Positions 15,900 through 23,312 of a DNA stretch of 32,254 nt are shown one piece after another. Origin of the DNA: Clostridia bacterium (GTDB lineage Bacteria > Bacillota > Clostridia > Oscillospirales > CAG-272). The DNA is taken from assembly GCA_017937845.1 (NCBI GenBank), contig JAGBCV010000002.1:1-32254 (forward strand), read 5' to 3'. Positions within the stretch are counted from its first letter, which is position 1. Each line of letters opens with the position of its first letter. The notes beneath the pieces were generated by a model, which worked only from the letters and a program-made list of their open reading frames with translations, was not told the origin of the DNA and did no database searches. Position numbers and translations under genes: made by a program.

Positions 15900-16964
15900 A
15901 TGCAAAACATTACCTTTATTCCTACAACAGAACCGAAGCAGAAGCCCGACGTGGCAAAGCTCGGCTTCGGTAAGCATTTTACCGACCATATGTTTGTGAT
16001 GGAGTATTCCCCCGACAAGGGCTGGCATGATGCGAGAATTGTACCGTTTGCAAATCTCAGCTTGCATCCTGCATCTACCGTATTCCATTACGGCGCAGAA
16101 ATTTTTGAAGGACTCAAGGCCTACAAAACACCGAACGGTGATATTCAGCTTTTCCGTCCGACGGAAAATATCGCGCGTTTGAATAATTCCGCAGATCGTA
16201 TCTGTCTGCCCAAGCTCGACCCCGATTTCGCACTCGAAGCGCTCAAAAAATTCGTGGAAATCGAAAAAGAATGGGTCCCCTCCGATTTCGGTACGTCGCT
16301 CTATCTCCGTCCGTTCCTTTTCGGCAACGATGAAACACTCGGTGTTCATACCATTCAGAATGCCATCTATATGGTCATCGCTTGTCCCGTCGGTTCGTAT
16401 TATCCCGAAGGCATCAACCCCGTCAAGATCATGATCGAAACCGATGACGTTCGCGCTGTTCGCGGCGGTACGGGTTATGCAAAATGCGGCGGTAACTACG
16501 CGGCAAGCAACCGCGCGGGTGAGGTCGCAGAAAAGAAAGGCTTCTCTCAGGTTCTTTGGCTTGACGGTGTAGAAAGAAAATACATCGAAGAGGTCGGCGC
16601 GATGAACGTCATGTTCAAGATCGACGGCGTTGTCGTAACACCGAAGCTCACGGGCTCTATCCTTCCCGGCGTGACCAGAAAATCCTGCATCCAGCTTCTT
16701 CACGATATGGGTATTCCCGTAGAAGAAAGACTTCTTTCCGTGGACGAGCTTCTTGAAGCACTCAGAGATGGCAAGCTCGAAGAAGCATGGGGCTGTGGTA
16801 CGGCGGCTGTCGTATCTCCCATCGGTCAGCTTTCCTATGCCGGCGAAAATTATATCATCAACAATTTTGAGATCGGTAAGACCACACAGGCTCTTTACGA
16901 TACCCTCACCGCTATCCAGTGGGGCAGAGCGGAAGATCCCTACGGCTGGACCGTTAAGATTTGA
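15900..16964 (+). CDS. ilvE: Branched-chain amino acid aminotransferase
   Basis: A 354-residue PLP enzyme of fold-type IV that interconverts Leu, Ile and Val with their 2-oxo acids using glutamate/2-oxoglutarate. Features include 'HPASTVFHYGAEIFEGLKAY' near residue 60. The PLP lysine is K195 in AKCGGNY, followed by 'VGAMNVMF' and 'GSILPGVTRKS'. The length fits the longer (about 350-residue, BCAT II) subfamily. The ATG at 15900 is picked because an AAGGA lies upstream and because earlier in-frame ATGs would overlap the promoter or its immediate leader. It is monocistronic with a near-perfect promoter and a good terminator, and no other ilv/leu genes are in the window, so regulation is probably constitutive. 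Confidence 0.95.
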   Translation: MQNITFIPTTEPKQKPDVAKLGFGKHFTDHMFVMEYSPDKGWHDARIVPFANLSLHPASTVFHYGAEIFEGLKAYKTPNGDIQLFRPTENIARLNNSADRICLPKLDPDFALEALKKFVEIEKEWVPSDFGTSLYLRPFLFGNDETLGVHTIQNAIYMVIACPVGSYYPEGINPVKIMIETDDVRAVRGGTGYAKCGGNYAASNRAGEVAEKKGFSQVLWLDGVERKYIEEVGAMNVMFKIDGVVVTPKLTGSILPGVTRKSCIQLLHDMGIPVEERLLSVDELLEALRDGKLEEAWGCGTAAVVSPIGQLSYAGENYIINNFEIGKTTQALYDTLTAIQWGRAEDPYGWTVKI

Positions 16965-16984
16965 TTTTGATGTCATAAAACGAG

Positions 16985-17009
16985 AAAACCTCCCGAAAGG
17001 GAGGTTTTT
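16985..17009 (+). terminator. Intrinsic terminator of ilvE
   Basis: A perfect 10-bp stem (16985-16994 with 16999-17008) capped by a GAAA tetraloop, with a T run at 17005-17009. It may also stop the converging leftward membrane protein transcript. Confidence 0.85.
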
Positions 17010-17038
17010 CTTGTATAAAATAGTCAAATAAAAGAGTT

Positions 17039-17572
17039 TTACACTGCTTTTTCTTCAAACAAAAAATCATAACCGTTTTTTCGGATATGCTTTCTGAAAA
17101 TGACAGCAATGGCTTGGTATCCGATGACGAATACAACAAACGAAAGCCCCCAATTTGCATAAGGATTTAGCTCTATGCCGATGGGTGCAAGCAATGCAAA
17201 AAATGCTTGGAAATAGCCTTTCGTAAATCGAAAAACGAAAATCTGAAGCGACATACAGATGGTATAGTATACGATTATAGGAAGACCGTCATGCTTTAAG
17301 AATGCGAGATAATCTTCTTTCAGCGTGACCTTGTGATCTCTTGGTAAGGTATCCAAATATTTGCGTTGCTTTTTGGACGTACCGTATATCCACCAATTCA
17401 AAATGCAAAAATAAACGAAGAATATGATGATTCTATATAGCCATAATATATTTCCTGTGGACATGAAGCCCATGACGATATTCCATACAAAACCGAACAG
17501 ACCATAAAGAACGACGTGCAGCATCGTGCCAACAAGGAAGTTGATAACGTGATTCAGCCAAGATTTTATCAT
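17039..17572 (-). CDS. Four-helix membrane protein paired with second ECF sigma factor
   Basis: A 177-residue integral membrane protein, with hydrophobic segments at about residues 10-35, 43-62, 97-116 and 140-160, and a basic tail. YGTSKKQ at residues 63-69 matches YGGSKKQ at 64-70 of the 8865-9401 product, and similarity continues for about 35 residues (RKY, TL, D, FL, DG/EG). The start lies 25 bases after the sigma stop with an AAAGGAA ribosome site, so it is the second gene of a two-gene operon exactly like the first module. No recognised anti-sigma domain is visible. It is a probable membrane partner or regulator of the sigma factor, inferred from recurrence. Confidence 0.75.
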   Translation of the reverse strand: MIKSWLNHVINFLVGTMLHVVLYGLFGFVWNIVMGFMSTGNILWLYRIIIFFVYFCILNWWIYGTSKKQRKYLDTLPRDHKVTLKEDYLAFLKHDGLPIIVYYTICMSLQIFVFRFTKGYFQAFFALLAPIGIELNPYANWGLSFVVFVIGYQAIAVIFRKHIRKNGYDFLFEEKAV

Positions 17573-17597
17573 ATGTGAGATTCCTTTCTGTGAAATA

Positions 17598-19451
17598 TCA
17601 AAATTGATCTTTTTTGCAAATCCAACCGCTATGCGCGATGGAGGTTATGATCGCATTTTCACATTTGGATGCGATCTTGGATATCGGTGTTGGTAACCAA
17701 TGGAGTGCGGCGATATCATTTTTACGGTGCGCCACGACTTCAAAGCGGTTTTCATAGTCCGTTTGATCAAAGCGTGTACCGTCCGCTCTGTAAGGATCGT
17801 AATACCATACGTTGCCAATGGTAAGAGGCAGATAACGGTCGCAAAGATCGCCGTTTTCCACGGGGATCACTTCATATCGCATCAACCTCACGCTATATGC
17901 CCAATCGTTCAGCGATTTGAAGTGAATCTGAACAAGTCCTACATTCGGTGCATAATAGATATCCCGTGTGCCGACATAACTGAAATTGATCTCGTCCTCT
18001 GTTTGATCGGTATAACGAATATGCAGACAATCATCAAAAATACCTGCGGGGGATTCCACACGTTCCTTCATCGAAACGACCTCATAACGCGAACGGACGG
18101 GGACTTTCGAGCGCGTGGAGGTATTTGTGTGAAATTGGTAGCCCTCGTAAATATCATTTGAGAGAAAAGGGCTGATGTGGGTGATATGGGCAATGACATC
18201 AAACATCAAATAGGTTCTGAAGTTTTCCGCATGAAACCCTTGATGCATTTGGAGCTCCAGACCGCGTTCTGTTTTTATAATGTTGGGCGATGTGGAATGA
18301 ACGCCATCGAGCTTCATAAGATCCTTTACTCGGCTCATTGCCGCAAAGGCAGAATAAGCAAGCGTATAGATATACTTTCCATGATTGCTTTTCAAAAGCG
18401 CATCTTTATCACAGACGGCTTTTTCAAAATACGCTTTCGCCCGAAAGATATCGCGGTTCTCCTTGTTCGTGTACAAATAACCAGCACCGAGCCAATAATG
18501 AAGCTCCGCGATCAGCGGGCTCTCTCCCAGTTTTTTTGCTATTGCAAGCGCTTTTTCAAAATATTCGATCGATTCTTTGTGTCTGCCTAAACCGCCAAGG
18601 TAGTTGGCATACGTTTTATAGCATTCTTGCATCAATAGTTCATCTCTCGAAATTTCTGCAAGTTCTACGCTTTTTTCAAGATATACGATGTTTTTTTCAC
18701 GGGATTCCATATGTCTGTTGGTTACAAATTTTTGATGATAAACCTCAACCATCAAGCATAGTTCATCCTTGGAAAGCGTGTTGAGGTCTATATCTTTGAA
18801 TTGCTCAATCAGAACATCACAGATCGCATTCGCATCGCCTCGTTGGTAAGCAAGCCTTGCTCCCACCACGCGCTGAAGCTCGTGTTCGATCTTTGCCGAA
18901 ATATCCTTTTCTTTCACTTGTTTCTTTTCTTCGACCATCAGAGAAAGAAGTTCTTTTTTTAGTTTTTTTCGTCCCTCATACAGACGAAATTTCACATTGC
19001 TTTCGGATATCTCCAAAAATTCTGCAATCGCGGAAATCTTCATTTCCGCAAAATAATAAAGCATGAGTATATCTCTGTATTTTTCTGGAAGCTCTCTGAT
19101 CTTTTCTCGAATTTCCTGCCGACGCTCCTGTTGCAAAAATGCCGATTCGGGTGAAGAAATCCGCACCCTATTTTCCACAGCATCGAGAGAAAGTGTTTTT
19201 CTTGTCGTTTTCACGGTATGTGCGGCTTTGTTTTTTGCGATCGCGCAAAGCCAAGAGGAAAGATTTTCCTTTTTACGCAAAGTACCCCAGTGATAATATG
19301 CGTAAATAAAAGTTTCCTGTACGATGTCATCGGCGTCTGTATATACCGATGCGGCATAAACCACACTGTATAAAAGCAATTTATAAGATTCGATAATATG
19401 AGAAAACTCTTCGTTCGTTCCGTCAAAAAGCAGTTCGTTTATCTCTTGCAT
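17598..19451 (-). CDS. ECF-type sigma factor with TPR and beta-rich C-terminal domains
   Basis: A 617-residue protein. Sigma region 2 is at about residues 15-85 (DADDIVQETFIYAY, 'SSWLCAIAKNKAAH') and region 4 at about 110-168 (LPEKYRDILMLYYFAEM, 'ISAIAEFLEISESNVKFRL'). A helical TPR stretch follows at about 225-370 ('HKESIEYFEKALAIAKKLGE'). Then comes a beta-rich region with 'ERVESPAGIFDDCLHI', a pattern familiar from extracellular and lipoprotein domains, and finally 'LPLTIGNVWYY' near residue 545. There is no membrane segment, so the whole protein should be cytoplasmic. It starts at ATG 19451 with AAAGGAA upstream. Its tail is unlike that of the 7233-8855 sigma factor, although both precede paralogous membrane proteins. 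The ligand of the TPR/beta tail is unknown. Confidence 0.85.
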   Translation of the reverse strand: MQEINELLFDGTNEEFSHIIESYKLLLYSVVYAASVYTDADDIVQETFIYAYYHWGTLRKKENLSSWLCAIAKNKAAHTVKTTRKTLSLDAVENRVRISSPESAFLQQERRQEIREKIRELPEKYRDILMLYYFAEMKISAIAEFLEISESNVKFRLYEGRKKLKKELLSLMVEEKKQVKEKDISAKIEHELQRVVGARLAYQRGDANAICDVLIEQFKDIDLNTLSKDELCLMVEVYHQKFVTNRHMESREKNIVYLEKSVELAEISRDELLMQECYKTYANYLGGLGRHKESIEYFEKALAIAKKLGESPLIAELHYWLGAGYLYTNKENRDIFRAKAYFEKAVCDKDALLKSNHGKYIYTLAYSAFAAMSRVKDLMKLDGVHSTSPNIIKTERGLELQMHQGFHAENFRTYLMFDVIAHITHISPFLSNDIYEGYQFHTNTSTRSKVPVRSRYEVVSMKERVESPAGIFDDCLHIRYTDQTEDEINFSYVGTRDIYYAPNVGLVQIHFKSLNDWAYSVRLMRYEVIPVENGDLCDRYLPLTIGNVWYYDPYRADGTRFDQTDYENRFEVVAHRKNDIAALHWLPTPISKIASKCENAIITSIAHSGWICKKDQF

Positions 19452-19547
19452 AGTGGTTCCTTTCTTGTAAATACGTGTTATATTGATAAGTGTCCAAAAA
19501 AGGGAAAATGGTTAGAAAATTTTCATAATTTTTATTAAATTTATATG

Positions 19548-19573
19548 AAAAACGGGTGCGATAAAACGCACCC
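19548..19573 (-). terminator. Intrinsic terminator of the TM2/DUF2752 operon
   Basis: A 7-bp GC-rich stem (19554-19560 with 19567-19573) with a six-base loop and a minus-strand T run (plus A run 19548-19552). It lies 60 bases past the TM2 gene stop. Confidence 0.7.
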
Positions 19574-19633
19574 ATATACTGCTTTTTATGATTGGGCTTT
19601 TGAATCCATTATTTCGATTCGAGATAAATGTGT

Positions 19634-20047
19634 TTATTCCGTCAACGCTTTTCCGTCGGCATCGGTCGCGATGTTTCCGCAGAGAATCATAATGCCCTCA
19701 ATAAGTCCCCAAACGCCGGAGATCAAAGAGCCTGCGCCACAAGTGCAAAGTGTGATGACAAGCTGTGCAATGGCTTTTTTGTTATATCCGAGATAAAAAT
19801 TATGTACGCCGAGATAGCCGAGAAAGATACCCAAAAGTCCCGCGACGAGCTTGGATTTTGCGGTGGGGTCGGCGTTTACGGTAGGCTGTACGAGAGATGC
19901 GCCGCATTTTACACAAAGAACGGCTTCGGGGTGTGTTTCCGCGCCACAGATGGGGCAGAAATTGTGTCCTTTCGTTTTCGGTACACCGCATTTCAAGCAG
20001 ACCTCTGCACCGGGATTTAATTCATTTCCGCAATTACGACAAAACAT
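19634..20047 (-). CDS. Zinc-ribbon TM2-domain membrane protein
   Basis: A 137-residue protein with two zinc-ribbon Cys pairs at the N-terminus (CRNCG/CLKCG and CPICG/CVKCG, residues 3-50). A linker follows, then a TM2 domain: two membrane helices with 'LLGIFLGYLGVHNFYLGY' between about residues 70 and 90. The ATG at 20047 is preferred over one five codons upstream because GGAGG (plus 20056-20060) lies nine bases before it. It follows a DUF2752 gene by 15 bases in the same operon, a pairing seen elsewhere in Bacillota. The biological role of TM2 proteins is not settled; it may sense or scaffold at the membrane. Confidence 0.88.
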   Translation of the reverse strand: MFCRNCGNELNPGAEVCLKCGVPKTKGHNFCPICGAETHPEAVLCVKCGASLVQPTVNADPTAKSKLVAGLLGIFLGYLGVHNFYLGYNKKAIAQLVITLCTCGAGSLISGVWGLIEGIMILCGNIATDADGKALTE

Positions 20048-20062
20048 ATCATGATCCTCCAA

Positions 20063-20404
20063 TCAAAATGAAATCAGCAAACAAAACCAACGAATGAGAA
20101 AAAGCGCGAGCAATGCGATCAAAAAAAGTAGATTTTGCGCTTTCTTTTTGAAAAAATTTCCGTCTGTGAGAAAAAAGAGATACAAAATGGGAATTACCCA
20201 AAAGAGTGAATGATGTGAAAACGCACCGCGGATATCCAAACGGAAAAGCGCGAGATATGCTCTTGTCATACCGCAGGTGGGACAAGGGATCTGAAAGATC
20301 GCCTGAAACAGACAAGGAAGTTTACAGGCACACCAAATCCCAAGAACGGCTAAAAGCCCCAAGGTAACGAAAATCTTTTCCTTTTTTCCGAGTGTGTTTT
20401 TCAT
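20063..20404 (-). CDS. DUF2752 membrane protein
   Basis: A 113-residue protein with the DUF2752 signature IPCPTCGMTRAYLAL (about residues 38-52). A hydrophobic segment lies at about 12-30 and further ones in the C-terminal half (70-85, 92-110). Function is unknown. It is the first gene of a two-gene operon with the TM2 protein, with a GGAG ribosome site. A consensus promoter upstream is overlapped by an inverted repeat. Confidence 0.85.
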   Translation of the reverse strand: MKNTLGKKEKIFVTLGLLAVLGIWCACKLPCLFQAIFQIPCPTCGMTRAYLALFRLDIRGAFSHHSLFWVIPILYLFFLTDGNFFKKKAQNLLFLIALLALFLIRWFCLLISF

Positions 20405-20421
20405 GTTTTTTCTCCGTGATT

Positions 20422-20440
20422 TGCTATATACAGTATAGCA
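20422..20440. promoter_or_regulatory. Inverted repeat over the DUF2752 -10 box
   Basis: The 7-bp arms TGCTATA (20422-20428) and TATAGCA (20434-20440) flank five bases. The repeat spans the -10 box and the predicted start site, a suitable place for a repressor. Confidence 0.4.
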
Positions 20441-20460
20441 TATCTGTCGTTTTCTGTCAA
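20432..20460 (-). promoter_or_regulatory. Promoter of the DUF2752/TM2 operon
   Basis: On the minus strand TTGACA (plus 20455-20460) and TATACT (plus 20432-20437) have a 17-base spacer. Confidence 0.8.
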
Positions 20461-20476
20461 TATTGTGTAAGAAAGT

Positions 20477-21262
20477 TTACAATTCTGTCGGCAGAAAGGC
20501 TTTGAACGCATCGGAGCGCATTTCGTCACGATGTTCTGCAATATATGCCATCGCATAAGGACTTTTGTGCTCGCGTACCGCCTCTAAAAGAAGCCGTTCG
20601 CCCGCTTGTCTGTCGATTTCGGTGGTGACGCCTTCGATATAAAACTGTGCTAACATGAATTTTGCATATCCGACGAACGGTTCAACGTATTCCGCGTAAG
20701 CTTCTTCATGTGAAACGGCAAGCTTTAACATATGAAACGCTTCTGATTCCGAAACACCCTCGGGAATGATCCGCGCGTCCTCCGTATAGGCATCGATGCC
20801 GTCGCCCGAAAGCAGAGGGGGGGGAAAATCGTAGATCGCGCGATGGTAGGGCAAAAGCGTCACGGCGGCAATCGCGGGATCGTTGAGATATCCCGTCATG
20901 TGCATACCTGCAAGATAGATCTGCGCTTCGATACAACCGAGCGCCGCCGAGGTTTCCATCCACGAGCGCGCACGCATCAAATCACGCGGAACACCAAGCC
21001 CGAAAAAATAAAAAACGGAGAGATTATAAGCCGCTTCACCCTCGTCGCTGTGCGCCACGCTCAGATAGTATTCCGCCGCTTTTTCATAGCTTTGGGCAAC
21101 GCCAAGACCAAACTCATACAGATACGCCACGAAAAACGCCGAGCGGTCATCGCCGTAAGTATCCGCGCCCATCAAAAAATGACAAAACGCATTGGTGTGC
21201 TTGCCGTCCAAAAAGAGAACGACACCATCTCCGCGCTCGTATTTCGGTAAAGTTGTTTTCAT
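20477..21262 (-). CDS. Sel1-like repeat protein
   Basis: A 261-residue soluble protein. Two clear Sel1-type repeats occur around residues 38-112 ('AAYLYEFGLGV'-like and 'LSVFYFFGLGVPRD' stretches with the (F/Y)xxGLGV core), followed by weaker repeats near 150-235. It has no signal peptide. Sel1 repeats form an alpha-solenoid that mediates protein contacts; no partner can be named. The ATG at 21262 has AAAGGAATGG upstream and a plausible own promoter, so it seems to be monocistronic. Confidence 0.75.
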   Translation of the reverse strand: MKTTLPKYERGDGVVLFLDGKHTNAFCHFLMGADTYGDDRSAFFVAYLYEFGLGVAQSYEKAAEYYLSVAHSDEGEAAYNLSVFYFFGLGVPRDLMRARSWMETSAALGCIEAQIYLAGMHMTGYLNDPAIAAVTLLPYHRAIYDFPPPLLSGDGIDAYTEDARIIPEGVSESEAFHMLKLAVSHEEAYAEYVEPFVGYAKFMLAQFYIEGVTTEIDRQAGERLLLEAVREHKSPYAMAYIAEHRDEMRSDAFKAFLPTEL

Positions 21263-21297
21263 TCTATCACCATTCCTTTCTGTTATAGAGGAATATT

Positions 21298-21326
21298 AGG
21301 ATACTATAAATATCATCGAAATACAA
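21298..21326 (-). promoter_or_regulatory. Candidate promoter of the Sel1 gene
   Basis: On the minus strand TTGTAT (plus 21321-21326) and TATCCT (plus 21298-21303) have a 17-base spacer. Confidence 0.45.
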
Positions 21327-21329
21327 GAC

Positions 21330-21358
21330 TTGATTTTTTCATCGTTTTGTGGTATAAT
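21330..21358 (+). promoter_or_regulatory. Strong rightward promoter with no gene behind it
   Basis: TTGATT (21330-21335) and TATAAT (21353-21358) have a 17-base spacer and an extended TGG before the -10. Transcription starting near 21365 would meet the terminator at 21378-21411 almost at once, so only a very short RNA would result. Confidence 0.6.
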
Positions 21359-21364
21359 AGATAT

Positions 21365-21411
21365 AGAAAAATAACGGAAAGACAGAGAACCTTCCATTCT
21401 CTGTCTTTTTT
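21365..21411 (+). ncRNA. Possible tiny RNA (about 45-50 nt)
   Basis: This is the interval between the predicted start site of the rightward promoter and the end of the T run of the following hairpin. It holds a short A-rich 5' part and a 12-bp stem with a seven-base loop. It has no reading frame. Either it is a short stable RNA, or the promoter match is fortuitous and the hairpin simply terminates the leftward radA operon. Confidence 0.3.
21378..21411. terminator. Bidirectional terminator
   Basis: A perfect 12-bp stem (21378-21389 with 21397-21408) with a seven-base loop and a T run at 21406-21411 on the plus strand. On the minus strand it follows the last gene of the cwlD-radA operon, with a shorter CTTT tail. 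Confidence 0.75.
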
Positions 21412-21418
21412 GTTTATG

Positions 21419-21838
21419 TTAATTTTTTAGCTTTTTGTTATCGCCTGCTTTATATTGCCATACGGTCACGCCTGTCGCGCAGAGCAAGAGCAAGGAGATA
21501 CAAAGTCCCACGAGGGAATAATAGGAGATGCCGAACAAAAGCGGTGCAAATGAAATGAGCGCCGCGATTCCCGAAAGGATACAGCGTGTTTTTTGTAAGC
21601 CGACGGCATCTTTCCATAGACCGATTCCCGAAAGGAGCAGCAAAGCGCAGGTCAGAACCGCCGTGATAAGCGGTGCGAAATTGGCATATCCGAACGGAAC
21701 GAGGTTGAAATAGGAAAATGTTTGGCGCATGGTTTCGCCCGGGGCGGGTGCGAAATTGCAGACCGCACCGAATGGCAAAATTTCCAGCACAAGGACGATC
21801 AAAAGAAGAAAAACGGCTATCATGTTTGATTTTTTCAT
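21419..21838 (-). CDS. Four-helix membrane protein, last gene of the radA operon
   Basis: A 139-residue hydrophobic protein with segments at about residues 6-28, 55-75, 84-104 and 108-128, and a short basic C-terminus. A 'NLVPFG' stretch sits between the first two. Its start overlaps the radA stop (ATGA), so it is translationally coupled. No family is recognised. The coupling to radA is probably an operon convenience and not a sign of a role in recombination. Confidence 0.7.
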   Translation of the reverse strand: MKKSNMIAVFLLLIVLVLEILPFGAVCNFAPAPGETMRQTFSYFNLVPFGYANFAPLITAVLTCALLLLSGIGLWKDAVGLQKTRCILSGIAALISFAPLLFGISYYSLVGLCISLLLLCATGVTVWQYKAGDNKKLKN

Positions 21839-23241
21839 GCTTTCACCTCTTTTTTCAAGAGCGGAAGCAGATCAAAGACGGTCTTAACGGGAATGAGCGT
21901 GATATCCTTCGATACTTTCAGATCTGTTTTGCCGAGATTTCGGCTGGGAACGACGATCTTCTTAAAGCCAAGACGTTCGCCCTCACGCACACGTTGTTCG
22001 ATACGGGAAACGGCGCGAACCTCTCCTGAAAGTCCCATTTCACCGATGCAAAGCAGGTCGTCGGGAACGGGCATATCGCGCAGGCTGGAGATCATGGCAA
22101 GCGCCATACCGACATCGGATGCGGTTTCGTCGATCTTGATACCGCCGATGACGTTGATATATACGTCAGAGGACGAAAAACGAAGTCCAAGGCGCTTTTC
22201 GAGTACCGCAAGAATGAGTGAAACACGGTTATAATCGATTCCCGTGGACATACGGCGCGGAGAGGGAAAAACCGTGGAGGTCACAAGAGATTGCAATTCT
22301 GCAATGAGCGGGCGCGTACCCTCGATGACGCAAACGGCGCAGTTTCCCGAAACGCCCTGCGGACGGTCGGCAAGAAGCATTTCCGAGGGACTCGTCACCT
22401 CTCGAAGTCCCGTTTCCGTCATTTCAAAAACGCCAAGCTCGTTGGTCGAGCCGAAACGGTTCTTGATGGCGCGAATGACACGGCAGTTTTGACGGCTTTC
22501 GCCCTCGAAATAAAGAACGGTATCGACCATATGTTCGAGAACCTTAGGTCCCGCGATACTGCCTTCCTTGTTGACGTGACCGACGAGAAGCACGGAAATG
22601 CCCTCTGTTTTGGCTTTGTTGATGAATACCCCCGCACATTCACGAATCTGCGTCACACTGCCGGGAATGGTATTGCTTTCGTTGTGATACATCGTTTGAA
22701 TGGAATCCACGATGATGATATCGGGCGAAACCTTTTCGGCGGATTTCAGAATCTTTTCGACGTTGGTTTCGGTCAATACGTAAAGCGTCCCGCTCTTGAT
22801 GCCAAGACGCTTGGCACGCATGGAGATCTGAGATGTAGATTCTTCTCCCGAAACGTAAAGAACGGTGCGTTCTTTTGCAAGGCTTGCACAGATCTGCAAA
22901 AGAAGCGTAGATTTACCGATGCCCGGCTCGCCCGAAAGAAGCACGACCGAGCCTTCCACGATACCGCCGCCAAGCACGCGGTCAAATTCACTCATGCCCG
23001 TGGTACGGCGCAGATAATCGGGCAGATCGTCCGAAGAGAGAAGCTCAGGTTCCGCGCTGACTGCATTTCTGGCAAGCATCGTATGACGGCGCGCCGCCGG
23101 TGTCTTTTCTGCGGGGGCTTCCTGCTCGTAGGTTTCCTCGCTGAACGTATTCCAATTTCCGCACTGCGGACATCTGCCGAGCCATTTTGCGCTCTGATAG
23201 TCACATTCGGAGCATACATAAACAGTTTTTGCTTTTTTCAT
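21835..23241 (-). CDS. radA: DNA repair protein RadA
   Basis: A 468-residue RecA-like ATPase that helps process branched recombination intermediates. It has an N-terminal zinc finger (C10, C13, C24, C27) and Walker A GEPGIGKST (104-112). The RadA-specific KNRFG motif is at 260-264 in 'AIKNRFGSTNELGVFEM', and a Lon-protease-like C-terminal domain contains 'GIDYNRVSLILAVLEKR' and 'GLSGEVRAV'. This is the normal full length. The ATG at 23241 is chosen because homologs begin a few residues before the zinc finger and an AGAAAGG lies upstream; the ATG at 23286 lies in an interspersed repeat. It sits between cwlD and a small membrane protein on one leftward transcript. Confidence 0.95.
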   Translation of the reverse strand: MKKAKTVYVCSECDYQSAKWLGRCPQCGNWNTFSEETYEQEAPAEKTPAARRHTMLARNAVSAEPELLSSDDLPDYLRRTTGMSEFDRVLGGGIVEGSVVLLSGEPGIGKSTLLLQICASLAKERTVLYVSGEESTSQISMRAKRLGIKSGTLYVLTETNVEKILKSAEKVSPDIIIVDSIQTMYHNESNTIPGSVTQIRECAGVFINKAKTEGISVLLVGHVNKEGSIAGPKVLEHMVDTVLYFEGESRQNCRVIRAIKNRFGSTNELGVFEMTETGLREVTSPSEMLLADRPQGVSGNCAVCVIEGTRPLIAELQSLVTSTVFPSPRRMSTGIDYNRVSLILAVLEKRLGLRFSSSDVYINVIGGIKIDETASDVGMALAMISSLRDMPVPDDLLCIGEMGLSGEVRAVSRIEQRVREGERLGFKKIVVPSRNLGKTDLKVSKDITLIPVKTVFDLLPLLKKEVKA

Positions 23242-23287
23242 CCGTATTTTTGCCTTTCTGAGATTGGGGTTGATGGTGGGGTTCATA

Positions 23288-23312
23288 TAGGGGCGACTTT
23301 ACGAATCGCCTG
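23288..23312. repeat. Short interspersed palindrome overlapping the cwlD stop
   Basis: It begins TAGGGGCGA and ends ACGAATCGCCTG, nearly identical to the copy at 31675-31698. It lies between cwlD and radA and supplies the last four codons (AGDS) and the stop of cwlD. Confidence 0.65.

Noticed and set aside
23242..23286. Longer RadA start at 23286
   Set aside because: That ATG lies next to the interspersed palindrome without a ribosome site, and homologs start close to the zinc finger.
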